Numbered from the stretch's first letter, positions 32,622 to 42,305 are shown. The stretch is 64,000 nt of DNA from Streptomyces marincola (GCF_020410765.1 NZ_CP084541.1:1669001-1733000); one strand, 5' to 3'. The notes: generated by a model not told the origin, from the sequence alone. Made by a program: numbers and translations.

Positions 32622-33531
32622 CGCCCCGTTCCCGCTTGAACGCCGTGCTCAGCGCGAACCCGCTGCCGTAGCCGACCCGGCGCGCCACCGCGTCCACCGT
32701 GAGGTCCGGCTCGCCCAGCAGCTCGGCGGCCAGGTCGAGCCTGCGGGCGGTCAGGTAGGCCATCGGGGGCTCGCCGACCAGCGCGGCGAAGCGCCGGGCC
32801 AGCGCGGCCCGCGACACCCCGGCGCGCGCGGCGAGCGCGGGCACGGTCCACGGGTGCGCGGGGTGCTCGTGGAGCAGCCGCAGCACCGGGCCGACCACGG
32901 GGTCGCCGTGCGCCCGGTACCAGCCCTTGGCCGCCCCGGACCGGGCGAACCAGGCGCGCAGCACCGAGACCAGCAGCAAGTCGAGCAGCCGGTCGAGCAC
33001 GAGGTCCTGACCCGGCAGGTCACGCCCGACCTCGGCGCCGAGCAACGGCAGCAGCGGCGCGTCGAGTTCGCCGTCCCGCAGCACGAGCACGCGCGGCAGG
33101 GCCCGCAGCAGCCGGGAGCCGACCTCGCGGGGCAGCTGGTAGGAACCGATGAGCAGCGACGTGGCGTCGGTCCTGCCCTCCCCCGCGCCGAGGCCCCAGG
33201 TGCGGACGCCGGCGTCGAGCGCGTCGCACAGGTCCGTTCCGTCCGGCGCGACGCTGCACCCGCCTGGCAGGACGTCCGCCCCCGGCTCGGTGGCCGGGTC
33301 GTCCGCCACGACGTAGGGCTCGGGGCCGCGCACCACGGCGACGTCGCCGACCGCCAGGCGCACCGGCCCCCGCTCCCCGGCGTCGATCCACGCGGTGCCG
33401 CGCGTCGGCGCGAGCAGCGTCAGCGGCGCCTCGTCCCTCACCCGCACGGCCCACGGCGGGGCGAGGACCGCCCGCAGCAGGAACGCCCCGCGCGCCCTCG
33501 GCCCGTCGAGGAGACTGGTCAGCGCGTCCAT
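32533..33531 (-). CDS. AraC family transcriptional regulator
   Basis: AraC-type regulator (332 aa) with an N-terminal cupin-like sensor (AraC_binding_2 pattern: DALTSLLDGPRARGAFLLRAVLAPPW) and a C-terminal double helix-turn-helix from about residue 215. The second part includes HPWTVPALAARAGVSRAALARRF and LTVDAVARRVGYGSGFALSTAFKRERGVSPAAYR read in segments. This architecture is common for regulators of short-chain dehydrogenases or NmrA-like reductases. It is divergent from the NmrA-like gene across 125 bp that contain a large inverted repeat, so it may regulate that gene. The 3' end is antisense to the PAP2-kinase gene for 89 bp. Confidence 0.88.
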   Translation of the reverse strand: MDALTSLLDGPRARGAFLLRAVLAPPWAVRVRDEAPLTLLAPTRGTAWIDAGERGPVRLAVGDVAVVRGPEPYVVADDPATEPGADVLPGGCSVAPDGTDLCDALDAGVRTWGLGAGEGRTDATSLLIGSYQLPREVGSRLLRALPRVLVLRDGELDAPLLPLLGAEVGRDLPGQDLVLDRLLDLLLVSVLRAWFARSGAAKGWYRAHGDPVVGPVLRLLHEHPAHPWTVPALAARAGVSRAALARRFAALVGEPPMAYLTARRLDLAAELLGEPDLTVDAVARRVGYGSGFALSTAFKRERGVSPAAYRAERAGGRRREAARSPGAQAGRR

Positions 33532-33615
33532 GCCGCAGAGCGTAGCCGCGGCGCCCCGCGGGGCCGGGGCCGCCCGCGGCGCCGTAGCCTGTCGCGCATG
33601 CGGGTGAGCCGCACA

Positions 33616-33649
33616 ACGATGTCCCGCACCGGCCGGCCCGGGACATCGT
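33616..33649. promoter_or_regulatory. Large inverted repeat before the NmrA-like gene
   Basis: Perfect 11-bp arms ACGATGTCCCG (33616-33626) and CGGGACATCGT (33639-33649) flank a 12-base centre made of CACCGGCCGGCC. The right arm ends 7 bp before the ATG at 33657. The symmetry and position fit a repressor operator overlapping the 5' leader, or an RNA hairpin close to the ribosome site. Confidence 0.6.
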
Positions 33650-33656
33650 GGGGGCC

Positions 33657-34475
33657 ATGACGCACACCGGAACCATCCTGATCACCGGCGGCACCGGCAA
33701 GACCGGCCGCCGCGTCGCCACCCGCCTGCCCGGCGCGCGGGTGGCCTCGCGCGGCGGCACACCGCCCTTCGACTGGCACGAGCGCGCGACCTGGGAACCG
33801 GCCCTGGCCGGCGTGGAGGCCGCCTACCTGAGCTACTGGCCCGACATCAGCGCGCCGGAGGCGGCCGGAACGCTGCGGGCGTTCGCGGGGCTGGCCGCCG
33901 CACGCGGGGTGCGGCGGCTCGTGCTGCTGTCCGGTCGGGGCATGGACAGCGCGGCGGAGGCCGAGGCCGCGGTGCGGGAGAGCGGAACGGAGTGGACGAT
34001 CCTGCGCGGCAGCTGGTTCTGCCAGAACTTCAGCGAGGACTTCCTGCTCGACCCGGTGCGCGCCGGGGAGTTCACGCTGCCGGCGGCCCCCGGCGTGGTC
34101 GAGCCGTTCATCGACGCCGAGGACATCGCGGACGTGGCCGTGGCCGCGCTGACCGGCGCCGGGCACGCGGGCCGCACCTACGAGCTGACCACGGGCCGCG
34201 CCCTGACCCTGGAGGAGGCGGCGGCCGAGATCGGCGAGGCCGCGGGCCGGACGGTCGCCTTCCGCGCCGTCGGCCGGGACCAGTACGCGGACGACCTGAC
34301 CGCGCAGGGGCAGCCGCCCGAGATCGCGCGGCTGCTGGCCGGGCTGTTCACCGACGTGCTCGACGGCCGCAACGCGGCCGTGTCGGGGGACGTCGCCGCC
34401 GTGCTCGGCCGCCCGCCGCGCGACTTCTCCGACTTCGCGCGGCGGGCGGCGGCGGCCGGGGCCTGGGCCGGCTGA
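33657..34475 (+). CDS. NmrA/SDR-type NAD(P)H-binding protein
   Basis: Atypical short-chain dehydrogenase of the NmrA/quinone-reductase-like group (272 aa). The dinucleotide site is ILITGGTGKTGRRVATRL. SYWPDISAPEAAGTLRAFAG and GVRRLVLLSGRGM follow the family, as does RGSWFCQNFSEDFLLDPVRAGEF and DAEDIADVAVAALTG. The catalytic YxxxK is lacking, as in NmrA redox sensors. The ATG at 33657 is preferred to the GTG at 33648, because that GTG lies inside the inverted repeat. It is divergent from an AraC regulator. It converges on the aac gene with a hairpin between. A redox-sensing or quinone-reducing function is likely. Confidence 0.84.
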   Translation: MTHTGTILITGGTGKTGRRVATRLPGARVASRGGTPPFDWHERATWEPALAGVEAAYLSYWPDISAPEAAGTLRAFAGLAAARGVRRLVLLSGRGMDSAAEAEAAVRESGTEWTILRGSWFCQNFSEDFLLDPVRAGEFTLPAAPGVVEPFIDAEDIADVAVAALTGAGHAGRTYELTTGRALTLEEAAAEIGEAAGRTVAFRAVGRDQYADDLTAQGQPPEIARLLAGLFTDVLDGRNAAVSGDVAAVLGRPPRDFSDFARRAAAAGAWAG

Positions 34476-34483
34476 CCTCCCGC

Positions 34484-34507
34484 GGGGGCGGCGCACCCGG
34501 TGCCCCC
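34484..34507. terminator. GC hairpin between convergent genes
   Basis: GGGGGC and GCCCCC arms with a 12-base loop stand between the stop codons of the NmrA-like gene and the aac gene. It may serve as a bidirectional terminator. The stem is short, so confidence is limited. Confidence 0.4.
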
Positions 34508-34521
34508 TGCCTGACCGCACG

Positions 34522-35064
34522 TCACCACACGTCGCCGTCGCGCCAGTCGCAGACCAGCTCGGCGGTGCGGTCGAGGGCCGCCCCCACCGGGAGCACGTAC
34601 ACGCCGCCGTCGTCCTCCTCCGTGCGGGCTATGCCCATGGGGGTCAGCGCGAACGTCGGCCCCAGCCAGGGCAGCCAGCCGCGGGCGGCGTACAGGCCGC
34701 GGGCCTCCTCGGAGGTGGACAGGGCGCCCAGCTCGTAGGCGCCGCGGATCACGCGTTCCACCGCGGCCATGAGCGACCGGCCGTGCCCGCGGCCCCGGTG
34801 GCCGGGTCTGACCCCGACGCCCTCCACGTAGCCGGCGCGCAGGGCGCGCCCCCCGTACAGCAGGCGGCGCTGGACGACCGAGGCGTGGCCGACCAGTTCG
34901 CCCCGCGACCACACCAGGGCGTGCACGCCCCCGAGGCCGTGGTCCCAGTCGTGGTCGGCGAAGTCCCCTGCGAACGCCTCGTCGAGGAGGCCGCGCGCCG
35001 CGGCGAGCGTCGCGGCGTCCAGGTCGGCGGTGTGGGCGGTGCGTACCTCGGTCATGCCGGCCAT
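34522..35064 (-). CDS. aac(2'): Aminoglycoside 2'-N-acetyltransferase, AAC(2')-I family
   Basis: GNAT enzyme (180 aa) that closely resembles mycobacterial AAC(2')-I, which acetylates the 2'-amino group of aminoglycosides such as gentamicin and tobramycin. Shared blocks are VRTAHTADLDAATL, AFAGDFADHDWDHGLGG, HALVWSRGELVGHASVVQRR, LRAGYVEGVGVRPGHRGRGHG for acetyl-CoA binding, RGAYELGALSTSEEARGLYAARGWLPW and the terminal LVCDWRDGDVW. Start could be at 35064 or at the ATG at 35055. It is a chromosomal single gene between the nas and nir genes. In mycobacteria the intrinsic copy also has a proposed cell-wall or metabolic role, so resistance may be incidental. Confidence 0.92.
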   Translation of the reverse strand: MAGMTEVRTAHTADLDAATLAAARGLLDEAFAGDFADHDWDHGLGGVHALVWSRGELVGHASVVQRRLLYGGRALRAGYVEGVGVRPGHRGRGHGRSLMAAVERVIRGAYELGALSTSEEARGLYAARGWLPWLGPTFALTPMGIARTEEDDGGVYVLPVGAALDRTAELVCDWRDGDVW

Positions 35065-35263
35065 CCTCGCGTGCCGGGCGGGCCCGGTGGTGCCCGGTGG
35101 GGCGGGGACGGGGGCGAACGGAATCGTGCGGGGGCGGCCGGGCGCGCGCGAGTGGCGCGGCCCGCCGGACGGGGGCGCACAGAAGCGCGGGGAGGTCCGT
35201 ACGGGCCCGCACGGTCACGGCCGCGCGGGCTCACAGCACGCCCGGCGGCGCGCTGAGGGCAGC

Positions 35264-35301
35264 GTTGCCTGCGGGAAACGGTCGTGATGCCGACGGGTAA
35301 C
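35264..35301 (+). promoter_or_regulatory. Candidate GlnR box upstream of the nir operon
   Basis: Pentamers GTTGC (35264), GAAAC (35275), GATGC (35286) and GTAAC (35297) are each separated by exactly 6 bases, matching the gTnAc-n6-GaAAc tandem layout of GlnR sites. The site ends 22 bp before the first nir-operon start codon. GlnR is known to control nirB in Streptomyces. An overlapping transcription start would leave a very short leader. Confidence 0.62.
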
Positions 35302-35323
35302 AGCCTCGCCGCACGCTCGGGGC

Positions 35324-36607
35324 ATGAGGACGACGAGGCGTGTGGTGGTCGTGGGCGGCGGCATGGCCGCCGCGCGGCTCGCGCAGCAGCTCGGCGGCGT
35401 GCCGGAGGCCGCCGTGACGGTGCTGGGCGAGGAACCGCACGCGCCGTACAACCGCGTGCTGCTCGCCGAGGTCCTGGCCGGCCGGTACGCGCCCGAGGTG
35501 ATCGCGCTGCCGCGGCCCGCGCCAGGCGTGGCCTGGCGGGCCGGGGCGCGGGTGGCGCGGATCGACCGGTCCGCGCACCGGGTCGTGTGCGAGGACGGCA
35601 CCGAGGAACGGTACGACACGCTCGTGCTCGCCACCGGCTCGAACCCGGTGCTCCCGCCGCTGCACGGCCTGTTCGGCCCCGGCGGGGCGGCGGCGGGCGT
35701 GCACGCGTTCCGCACCCTGGAGGACTGCCTGGCGCTGGGCCGCGCGGTGCGCGAGGGCACCCCCGCGGTGGTGATCGGCGGCGGGCTGCTCGGCGTATCG
35801 GCCGCGCGCGCCCTGGCCGCGCGGGGCGCGCGGGTCGTGCTCGCCCAGCAGGGCGAGCACCTGATGGAACGGCAGCTCGACGCCGGGGCCGCGGCCCTGC
35901 TGCGGGCCCACCTGGTCGAACTCGGCGTCGAGGTGCACACCGAGTGCCGCGTGCGCGGGGTGCGGACCTCAGGCCGGGGCGGCCGGGTCACGGGGGTCGA
36001 CCTGGCCGACGGGTACCGGCTCGACGCGGACGTCGTGGTGCTCGCCTGCGGCGTGCGCCCGCGCACCGGGCTGGCGCGGGAGGCGGGCCTGGCGCTGGGG
36101 GCGCGCGGCGGTGTCGTCGTCGACGACGCGCTGCGCACCCCCCAGGACCCGGACGTGCACGCCCTCGGGGACTGCGCGGAGCACGACGGCGTGCTCTACG
36201 GCCTCGCCGGAGCCGCCCAGGACCAGGCCGACGCGCTGGCCCGGGTGCTGTCGGGCGAGGAGGGCGCCGGCTACGCCGGTACCCGCGCGCTGATCCGGCT
36301 GACGCTCCCCCAGTACGCGCTCCCGGCGCACGCCCTGCCAGGCGCCCCTCGGCCCGCGGGGGCCGGACCGCTGGACGTCGCCGCGTTCGGGCAGACCACC
36401 CCGCACCCGGGCGACGACGTCGTCCAGCTGGCCGACGCCACGCGCGGCGCCTACCGCAAGATCGTCGTCCGGGGCGACCGGCTGCGCGGCGGAATCCTGG
36501 TCGGCGACCTGGGCAGCGTCGGCACGCTCGCCCGCGCCTGGGAGGGCGACGAGGCCCTGCCCGCCACGCCGCTGCTCCACCTGCTCACCCACGACGGAGG
36601 GTACTGA
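35324..36607 (+). CDS. FAD/NAD(P)-dependent nitrite/nitrate reductase electron-transfer subunit
   Basis: NirB N-terminal-like flavoprotein (427 aa) lacking the siroheme part. FAD motif RVVVVGGGMAAARLAQQL, APYNRVLLAEVLAG typical of nitrite reductase flavin domains, LVLATGSNPVLPP, NAD motif VVIGGGLLGVSAARALAARG, and VHALGDCAEHDGVLYGLAG. A C-terminal reductase domain follows. It begins 22 bp after a GlnR box and lies 4 bp upstream of nirB, so it is the first gene of the nir operon. As I recall, S. coelicolor also has a two-gene arrangement of nirB-like reading frames. It probably passes electrons from NAD(P)H to NasA or NirB. Confidence 0.86.
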   Translation: MRTTRRVVVVGGGMAAARLAQQLGGVPEAAVTVLGEEPHAPYNRVLLAEVLAGRYAPEVIALPRPAPGVAWRAGARVARIDRSAHRVVCEDGTEERYDTLVLATGSNPVLPPLHGLFGPGGAAAGVHAFRTLEDCLALGRAVREGTPAVVIGGGLLGVSAARALAARGARVVLAQQGEHLMERQLDAGAAALLRAHLVELGVEVHTECRVRGVRTSGRGGRVTGVDLADGYRLDADVVVLACGVRPRTGLAREAGLALGARGGVVVDDALRTPQDPDVHALGDCAEHDGVLYGLAGAAQDQADALARVLSGEEGAGYAGTRALIRLTLPQYALPAHALPGAPRPAGAGPLDVAAFGQTTPHPGDDVVQLADATRGAYRKIVVRGDRLRGGILVGDLGSVGTLARAWEGDEALPATPLLHLLTHDGGY

Positions 36608-36611
36608 CGCC

Positions 36612-39245
36612 ATGACCACCGGAGAGCCCACCGGAGCGTCCACCGGCACGGGGACGATCGTGCTGATCGGCCACGGCATGGTCGGCCAGCGCTTCCTCGA
36701 AGAACTCGCCGAGCGCGGGGTCACCGAGCACGCCCGCGTCGTGGTGCTGTGCGAGGAGCCCAGGCCCGCCTACGACAGGGTCCACCTGACCTCCTACTTC
36801 TCCGGGACCAAGCCCGAGGAACTGTCCATGCTGCCGGAGGGGTTCACCGAGCGGCACGGCATCGAGCTGCGCGTGGGCGACCCGGCCGTGTCCATCGACC
36901 GCGCCGCACGCGTGGTCACGGCGCGCTCCGGGCTGACGTTCCGCTACGACACGCTGGTCCTGGCCACCGGCTCCTACCCGTTCGTCCCGCCGGTCCCCGG
37001 CAAGGACGCCGCCGGCTGCTTCGTGTACCGGACCATCGAGGACGTGCTGGCCATCGAGGACTACGCGCGCACCGCGCGCACCGGCGTCGTCGTCGGCGGC
37101 GGGCTCCTCGGCCTCGAAGCGGCCGGCGCGCTGCGCGGGCTCGGACTCGACACGCACGTCGTGGAGTTCAACGAGCGGCTGATGGCGCTCCAGGTCGACG
37201 AGGGCGGCGGCGCCGCGCTGCGCCGCACGGTCGAGGACCTGGGCCTCACCGTGCACACCGGCGTCGGCGGGCGGGAGATCACCACCGACGCCGGCGGCGC
37301 GGTCACCGGCATGGTCCTCTCCGACGGCTCCACGGTCCCCACCGACCTCGTGGTCTTCTCGGCGGGAGTGCGGCCCCGGGACCAGCTCGCGCGCGACGCC
37401 GGTCTTGAGACGGGCGAACGCGGCGGCGTCGTCGTCGACGAACGCTGCCGCACCTCGGACCCGGCCGTCTACGCGATCGGCGAGTGCGCCCGCGCGGCGG
37501 ACGGCATGGTGTACGGCCTGGTGGCGCCCGGCTACGAGATGGCCACCACCGCGGCGGACGCCATCGCGTGCGCGCGGCGCGGCGAGACGGCGGGCGCGCC
37601 GTTCCTCGGCGCCGACACCTCGACCAAGCTCAAGCTGCTCGGCGTGGACGTGGCGTCGTTCGGTGACGCGCACGGCCGTGCCGCGGGCTGTCTCGACGTC
37701 GTCTACTCGGACTCGCGCTCCGGCGTGTACAAGAAGCTGGTGGTCGCGCAGGACGGCAGGCTGCTCGGCGGCGTCCTGGTGGGGGACGCCGACGCCTACG
37801 GCCTGCTGCGCCCGCTGACCGGCAGCGTGCCGCCGGCCGCGCCCGAGCAGCTCGTGCTGCCCGCCGGCCTGGCACCGCCCACCGCCATCGGCCCGGCCGC
37901 GCTGCCCGACGAGGCGGTCGTCTGCAACTGCCACAACGTCACCAAGGGCGCCATCAGGTCGGCCGTCACCGACCAGGGCTGCGCCACCGTGCCCGAGGTC
38001 AAGCGCTGCACGAAGGCGGGCACCGGCTGCGGGAGCTGCCTGAAGGTCCTGGGTCAGCTGGTGGCCGACGAACTGGCGGCGGGCGGCGTCGAGGTGGACA
38101 CCGGGCTGTGCGGCTGCTTCTCGCACACCCGGCAGGAGCTGTACGAGATCGTCCTCGCGCTGCGCGTCACCAGCTACCGGCAGCTGCTCGACGACCACGG
38201 GCGGCCCGAGGCGCGCGGCGGCGACGGCTGCGAGACGTGCAAGCCGACCGTCGCCTCCATCATCGCCTCGCTCGCCCCCGCGATCGGCGCCGACGGGTAC
38301 GTCCTCGACGGTGAGCAGGCCGCGCTCCAGGACACCAACGACCACTTCCTCGCCAACCTCCAGCGCAACGGCTCCTACTCGGTCGTGCCCCGCGTGCCCG
38401 GCGGCGAGATCACGCCGGAGAAGCTGATCGTGATCGGCGAGGTCGCCCGCGACTTCGGGCTCTACACCAAGATCACCGGCGGGCAGCGCATCGACCTGTT
38501 CGGCGCGCGCGTCGACCAGCTGCCGATGATCTGGGCCCGCCTGGTCGACGCCGGTTTCGAGTCGGGCCACGCCTACGGCAAGGCGCTGCGCACCGTGAAG
38601 TCGTGCGTGGGTTCGACGTGGTGCCGCTACGGCGTGCAGGACAGCGTGCGGATGGCGATCGACCTGGAGCTGCGCTACCGCGGGCTGAGGTCGCCGCACA
38701 AGCTGAAGTCGGCCGTGTCCGGCTGCGCGCGCGAGTGCGCCGAGGCCATGGGCAAGGACTTCGGCGTGATCGCGACCGCGAACGGCTGGAACCTGTACGT
38801 GGGCGGCAACGGCGGCGCCACCCCGCGGCACGCCGACCTGCTCGCGCAGGACCTGTCCGACGCGGAGCTGGTGCGGCTGATCGACCGGTTCCTGATGTTC
38901 TACATCCGCACGGCCGACCGCCTGGAGCGCACCTCGGTCTGGCTGGAGCGGATCGAGGGCGGTCTCGCACACGTCAAGGACGTGGTCGTGCACGACTCCC
39001 TCGGCATCTGCGACGAGCTTGAGGCGCTGATGGCCGCGCACGTCGCGCACTACCGCGACGAGTGGGCCGAGACGCTGAAGGACCCGGAGAAGCTGCGCCG
39101 GTTCGTGTCCTTCGTCAACGCGCCCGACGCGCCCGACCCGAGTGTCCGCTTCGTGCCTGAACGCGACCAGGTGAAGCCGGATCTGACCATCCTCGCCGGG
39201 CCGGTCCTCCCGGTTCGCACCCTCGAAGGGAGCAACGCGCCGTGA
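36612..39245 (+). CDS. nirB: Nitrite reductase [NAD(P)H] large subunit
   Basis: Siroheme nitrite reductase (877 aa), reducing nitrite to ammonium with six electrons from NAD(P)H in the cytoplasm. Residues 1-410 form the FAD/NAD domain (VLIGHGMVGQRFLEEL, PAYDRVHLTSYFSG, VVVGGGLLGLEAAGALRGLG). A BFD-type [2Fe-2S] cluster site starts at about 436 (VVCNCHNVTKGAIRSAV then CTKAGTGCGSC). The siroheme/[4Fe-4S] domain has CVGSTWC from about 665 and SGCARECAEA around 706. Length and order are normal. It overlaps nirD by an ATGA-like junction (GTGA at 39242). Confidence 0.96.
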   Translation: MTTGEPTGASTGTGTIVLIGHGMVGQRFLEELAERGVTEHARVVVLCEEPRPAYDRVHLTSYFSGTKPEELSMLPEGFTERHGIELRVGDPAVSIDRAARVVTARSGLTFRYDTLVLATGSYPFVPPVPGKDAAGCFVYRTIEDVLAIEDYARTARTGVVVGGGLLGLEAAGALRGLGLDTHVVEFNERLMALQVDEGGGAALRRTVEDLGLTVHTGVGGREITTDAGGAVTGMVLSDGSTVPTDLVVFSAGVRPRDQLARDAGLETGERGGVVVDERCRTSDPAVYAIGECARAADGMVYGLVAPGYEMATTAADAIACARRGETAGAPFLGADTSTKLKLLGVDVASFGDAHGRAAGCLDVVYSDSRSGVYKKLVVAQDGRLLGGVLVGDADAYGLLRPLTGSVPPAAPEQLVLPAGLAPPTAIGPAALPDEAVVCNCHNVTKGAIRSAVTDQGCATVPEVKRCTKAGTGCGSCLKVLGQLVADELAAGGVEVDTGLCGCFSHTRQELYEIVLALRVTSYRQLLDDHGRPEARGGDGCETCKPTVASIIASLAPAIGADGYVLDGEQAALQDTNDHFLANLQRNGSYSVVPRVPGGEITPEKLIVIGEVARDFGLYTKITGGQRIDLFGARVDQLPMIWARLVDAGFESGHAYGKALRTVKSCVGSTWCRYGVQDSVRMAIDLELRYRGLRSPHKLKSAVSGCARECAEAMGKDFGVIATANGWNLYVGGNGGATPRHADLLAQDLSDAELVRLIDRFLMFYIRTADRLERTSVWLERIEGGLAHVKDVVVHDSLGICDELEALMAAHVAHYRDEWAETLKDPEKLRRFVSFVNAPDAPDPSVRFVPERDQVKPDLTILAGPVLPVRTLEGSNAP

Positions 39246-39580
39246 ACGTGGAGCTGGAAGTGGCGGACGGGCGGTGGGTGGCGGTCTGCGGGCCGGCCGA
39301 CCTCACGCCGGGGCGCGGGGTCGCCGTGCTGCTGCCGGACGGCGAGCAGGCCGCGGTGTTCCTCGACCGGCACGGGCGGACGTACGCGATCGGCAACCGC
39401 GACCCGTTCACCGGCGCCTACGTCCTCTCGCGCGGCCTGGTCGGCTCGACGGGCAACGGCGGCAGCCCGTTCGTCGCTTCCCCGCTGCTGAAGCAGCGGT
39501 TCGACCTGGTGACGGGCACCTGCCTCGACGACCCGGCGCCGGACCGGTCGGTGCCGGTGTTCGCGACGCGCCGCGCGTAG
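39242..39580 (+). CDS. nirD: Nitrite reductase small subunit
   Basis: 112-residue NirD, a Rieske-like fold protein that usually lacks the iron ligands. It shows WVAVCGPADLTPGRGVAVLLPDGEQAAVFL, YAIGNRDPFTGAYVLSRGLVG and PVFATRR, all typical. No CxH/CxxH Rieske pairs are present, which is normal for NirD. The GTG start overlaps the nirB stop (GTGA), so translation is coupled. It closes the three-gene nir operon. Confidence 0.94.
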   Translation: MNVELEVADGRWVAVCGPADLTPGRGVAVLLPDGEQAAVFLDRHGRTYAIGNRDPFTGAYVLSRGLVGSTGNGGSPFVASPLLKQRFDLVTGTCLDDPAPDRSVPVFATRRA

Positions 39581-39720
39581 CCGGGCGGCCGGGTCAGGGC
39601 GGCGCGCGCCGCGCGGACCCGACCCCGGTGGGCCCCTCCGCCTCGCCGGGGCCGCGCGAAGGCGCGACAGTGGTGGGACCGGCGCGCGCACCGGCGCGCC
39701 GGACGAAGCGGAGGAACGCC

Positions 39721-40704
39721 ATGGCCCGTCCCCTCACCGTCGGCGTGGACGGCTCGCCGCAGAGCCTGGCGGCCGCCCACTGGGCGGCCCGGGAGGCGGA
39801 GCGGCGCGGGCTGCCGCTGCGCCTGGTGCACGCCTGGATCAACGAACCGCTCCTCGTGCCGCCCGATCCGGACGAGGAGGTGGCCCGGGGGCTGCTCGAC
39901 CGGACCCGCGCCACCATCGCGGAGGCGCACCCGGACGTGCCGCTGAGCGCCGGGCTCCTGCCCGAGGTGGCCACGACGGGTCTTGCCGAGGAGTCGGGGC
40001 GCGCGGAGATGCTGGTGCTCGGCTCGCGCGGGCACGGGCCCGTGCTCGGCTTCCTGCTCGGCTCGGTCGGCCTGCCGGTCATCGCGCACGCCACGTGCCC
40101 CGTGGTCCTGGTCCGCTCGGGGCGGGACCGGGACGGCCGGTCCGGGCCCGACGGCGAGCCTCCGGCGGACGGGACGCGAGGCCCGGAGAGCGGCGGGGAC
40201 GCCGGGGACGCCGGGGACGCCGGGGAGATCGTCGTCGCGATCAAGGACGCGGGCCCCGCCGCGCTGCCGCTGCTCGACTTCGCGTTCACCACCGCCGCGG
40301 CGCGCGGCGCCGCGGTGCGCGCCGTTCGCGCGTGGGGCACGCCCTCGCTGTTCGGCGCCGACGTGCCGGACAGCCTGGAGGCGAACGCGGGCGCCGCGAA
40401 GGACCTGGAGGGCGCCGAGGCCGACGTGCTCTCCGGCGTGCTCGCGCCCTGGCGGCGGCGCCATCCCGAGGTGCCGGTGACCGAGCACCTGCGCTTCGGC
40501 AACGCGGCCGAGGTGCTGCTGTCCGCGGCCCTGCCGCACGCCGGGCTCGTCGTCGTCGGCCGCCGCCCGCACCACCGCCTGCTCGGCACCCGGATCGGTC
40601 CCGTGGTGCACGCGGTGCTGCACCACGCGTGGGCGCCGGTGGCCGTCGTGCCCTACGACATCGACCACGGGTCCGGGAACGGCACCGACCGCGAAACCGC
40701 GTAG
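39721..40704 (+). CDS. Universal stress protein with tandem USP domains
   Basis: Two UspA domains in one chain (327 aa). Domain 1 (1-145) has LTVGVDGSPQSLAAAHWAAREAERRG and ends LVLGSRGHGPVLGFLLGSVGLPVIAHATCPVVLVR, containing the ATP-binding GSRGHG...GS. Domain 2 (about 175-320) has EIVVAIKDAGPAALPLLDFAF and VVVGRRPHHRLLGTRIGPVVHAVLHHAWAPVAVVP, with a less canonical nucleotide loop. The linker is acidic and contains a 9-bp tandem repeat coding for Gly-Asp-Ala. GGAGGAA lies before the ATG. Such proteins respond to hypoxia, stress or nitrate in actinomycetes; its position after nirD is suggestive but unproven. Confidence 0.9.
   Translation: MARPLTVGVDGSPQSLAAAHWAAREAERRGLPLRLVHAWINEPLLVPPDPDEEVARGLLDRTRATIAEAHPDVPLSAGLLPEVATTGLAEESGRAEMLVLGSRGHGPVLGFLLGSVGLPVIAHATCPVVLVRSGRDRDGRSGPDGEPPADGTRGPESGGDAGDAGDAGEIVVAIKDAGPAALPLLDFAFTTAAARGAAVRAVRAWGTPSLFGADVPDSLEANAGAAKDLEGAEADVLSGVLAPWRRRHPEVPVTEHLRFGNAAEVLLSAALPHAGLVVVGRRPHHRLLGTRIGPVVHAVLHHAWAPVAVVPYDIDHGSGNGTDRETA
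40195..40226 (+). repeat. 9-bp tandem repeat in the USP linker
   Basis: The unit GGGGACGCC occurs about three and a half times in a row within the coding sequence and encodes (Gly-Asp-Ala) repeats between the two USP domains. Copy number is likely to vary between strains without breaking the frame. Confidence 0.8.
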
Positions 40705-40884
40705 CCGTCCCGCTCCCCTCGTCCCGGCCCGTCGTCCCTGCTCCGGCCGGGCCGCCGTTCCCCCGCCGCGAACCGCCTGCTCGCGCTCCCGCCGCACGCC
40801 CGGGGCCGCGCCGGGCGGCGCGTGAGAGCGCGCCCGCGCGCGTTCCGGTCCCGCCTCATCTGCCACGAGGACAGGCCTCCATTC

Positions 40885-40932
40885 GCTTCGAGACTCGAAG
40901 CTGTTACGGTGCAACTACTTCGAGCCTCGAAG
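40885..40932. promoter_or_regulatory. Twin palindromic operators upstream of the Old Yellow Enzyme gene
   Basis: Two nearly identical palindromes: GCTTCGAGACTCGAAGC (40885-40901) and CTTCGAGCCTCGAAG (40918-40932). Their centres are 32 bp apart, about three helical turns, so a dimer on each could bind the same DNA face. A weak promoter, TTCGCT (40882) with 17-bp spacing to TACGGT (40905), would be covered by both. The second site ends 23 bp before the start codon. A MarR- or TetR-family repressor is expected, but none is adjacent. Confidence 0.75.
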
Positions 40933-40955
40933 CAAAATGGGAGGGGAAGCACCGC

Positions 40956-42239
<1,284 letters not shown>

Positions 42240-42305
42240 CGCGCGAAGCGCGGGAACGGCCGGGTGACGCGCAGGCGCCGCAACGGCCGCCGGGCCGCGA
42301 CCGCG

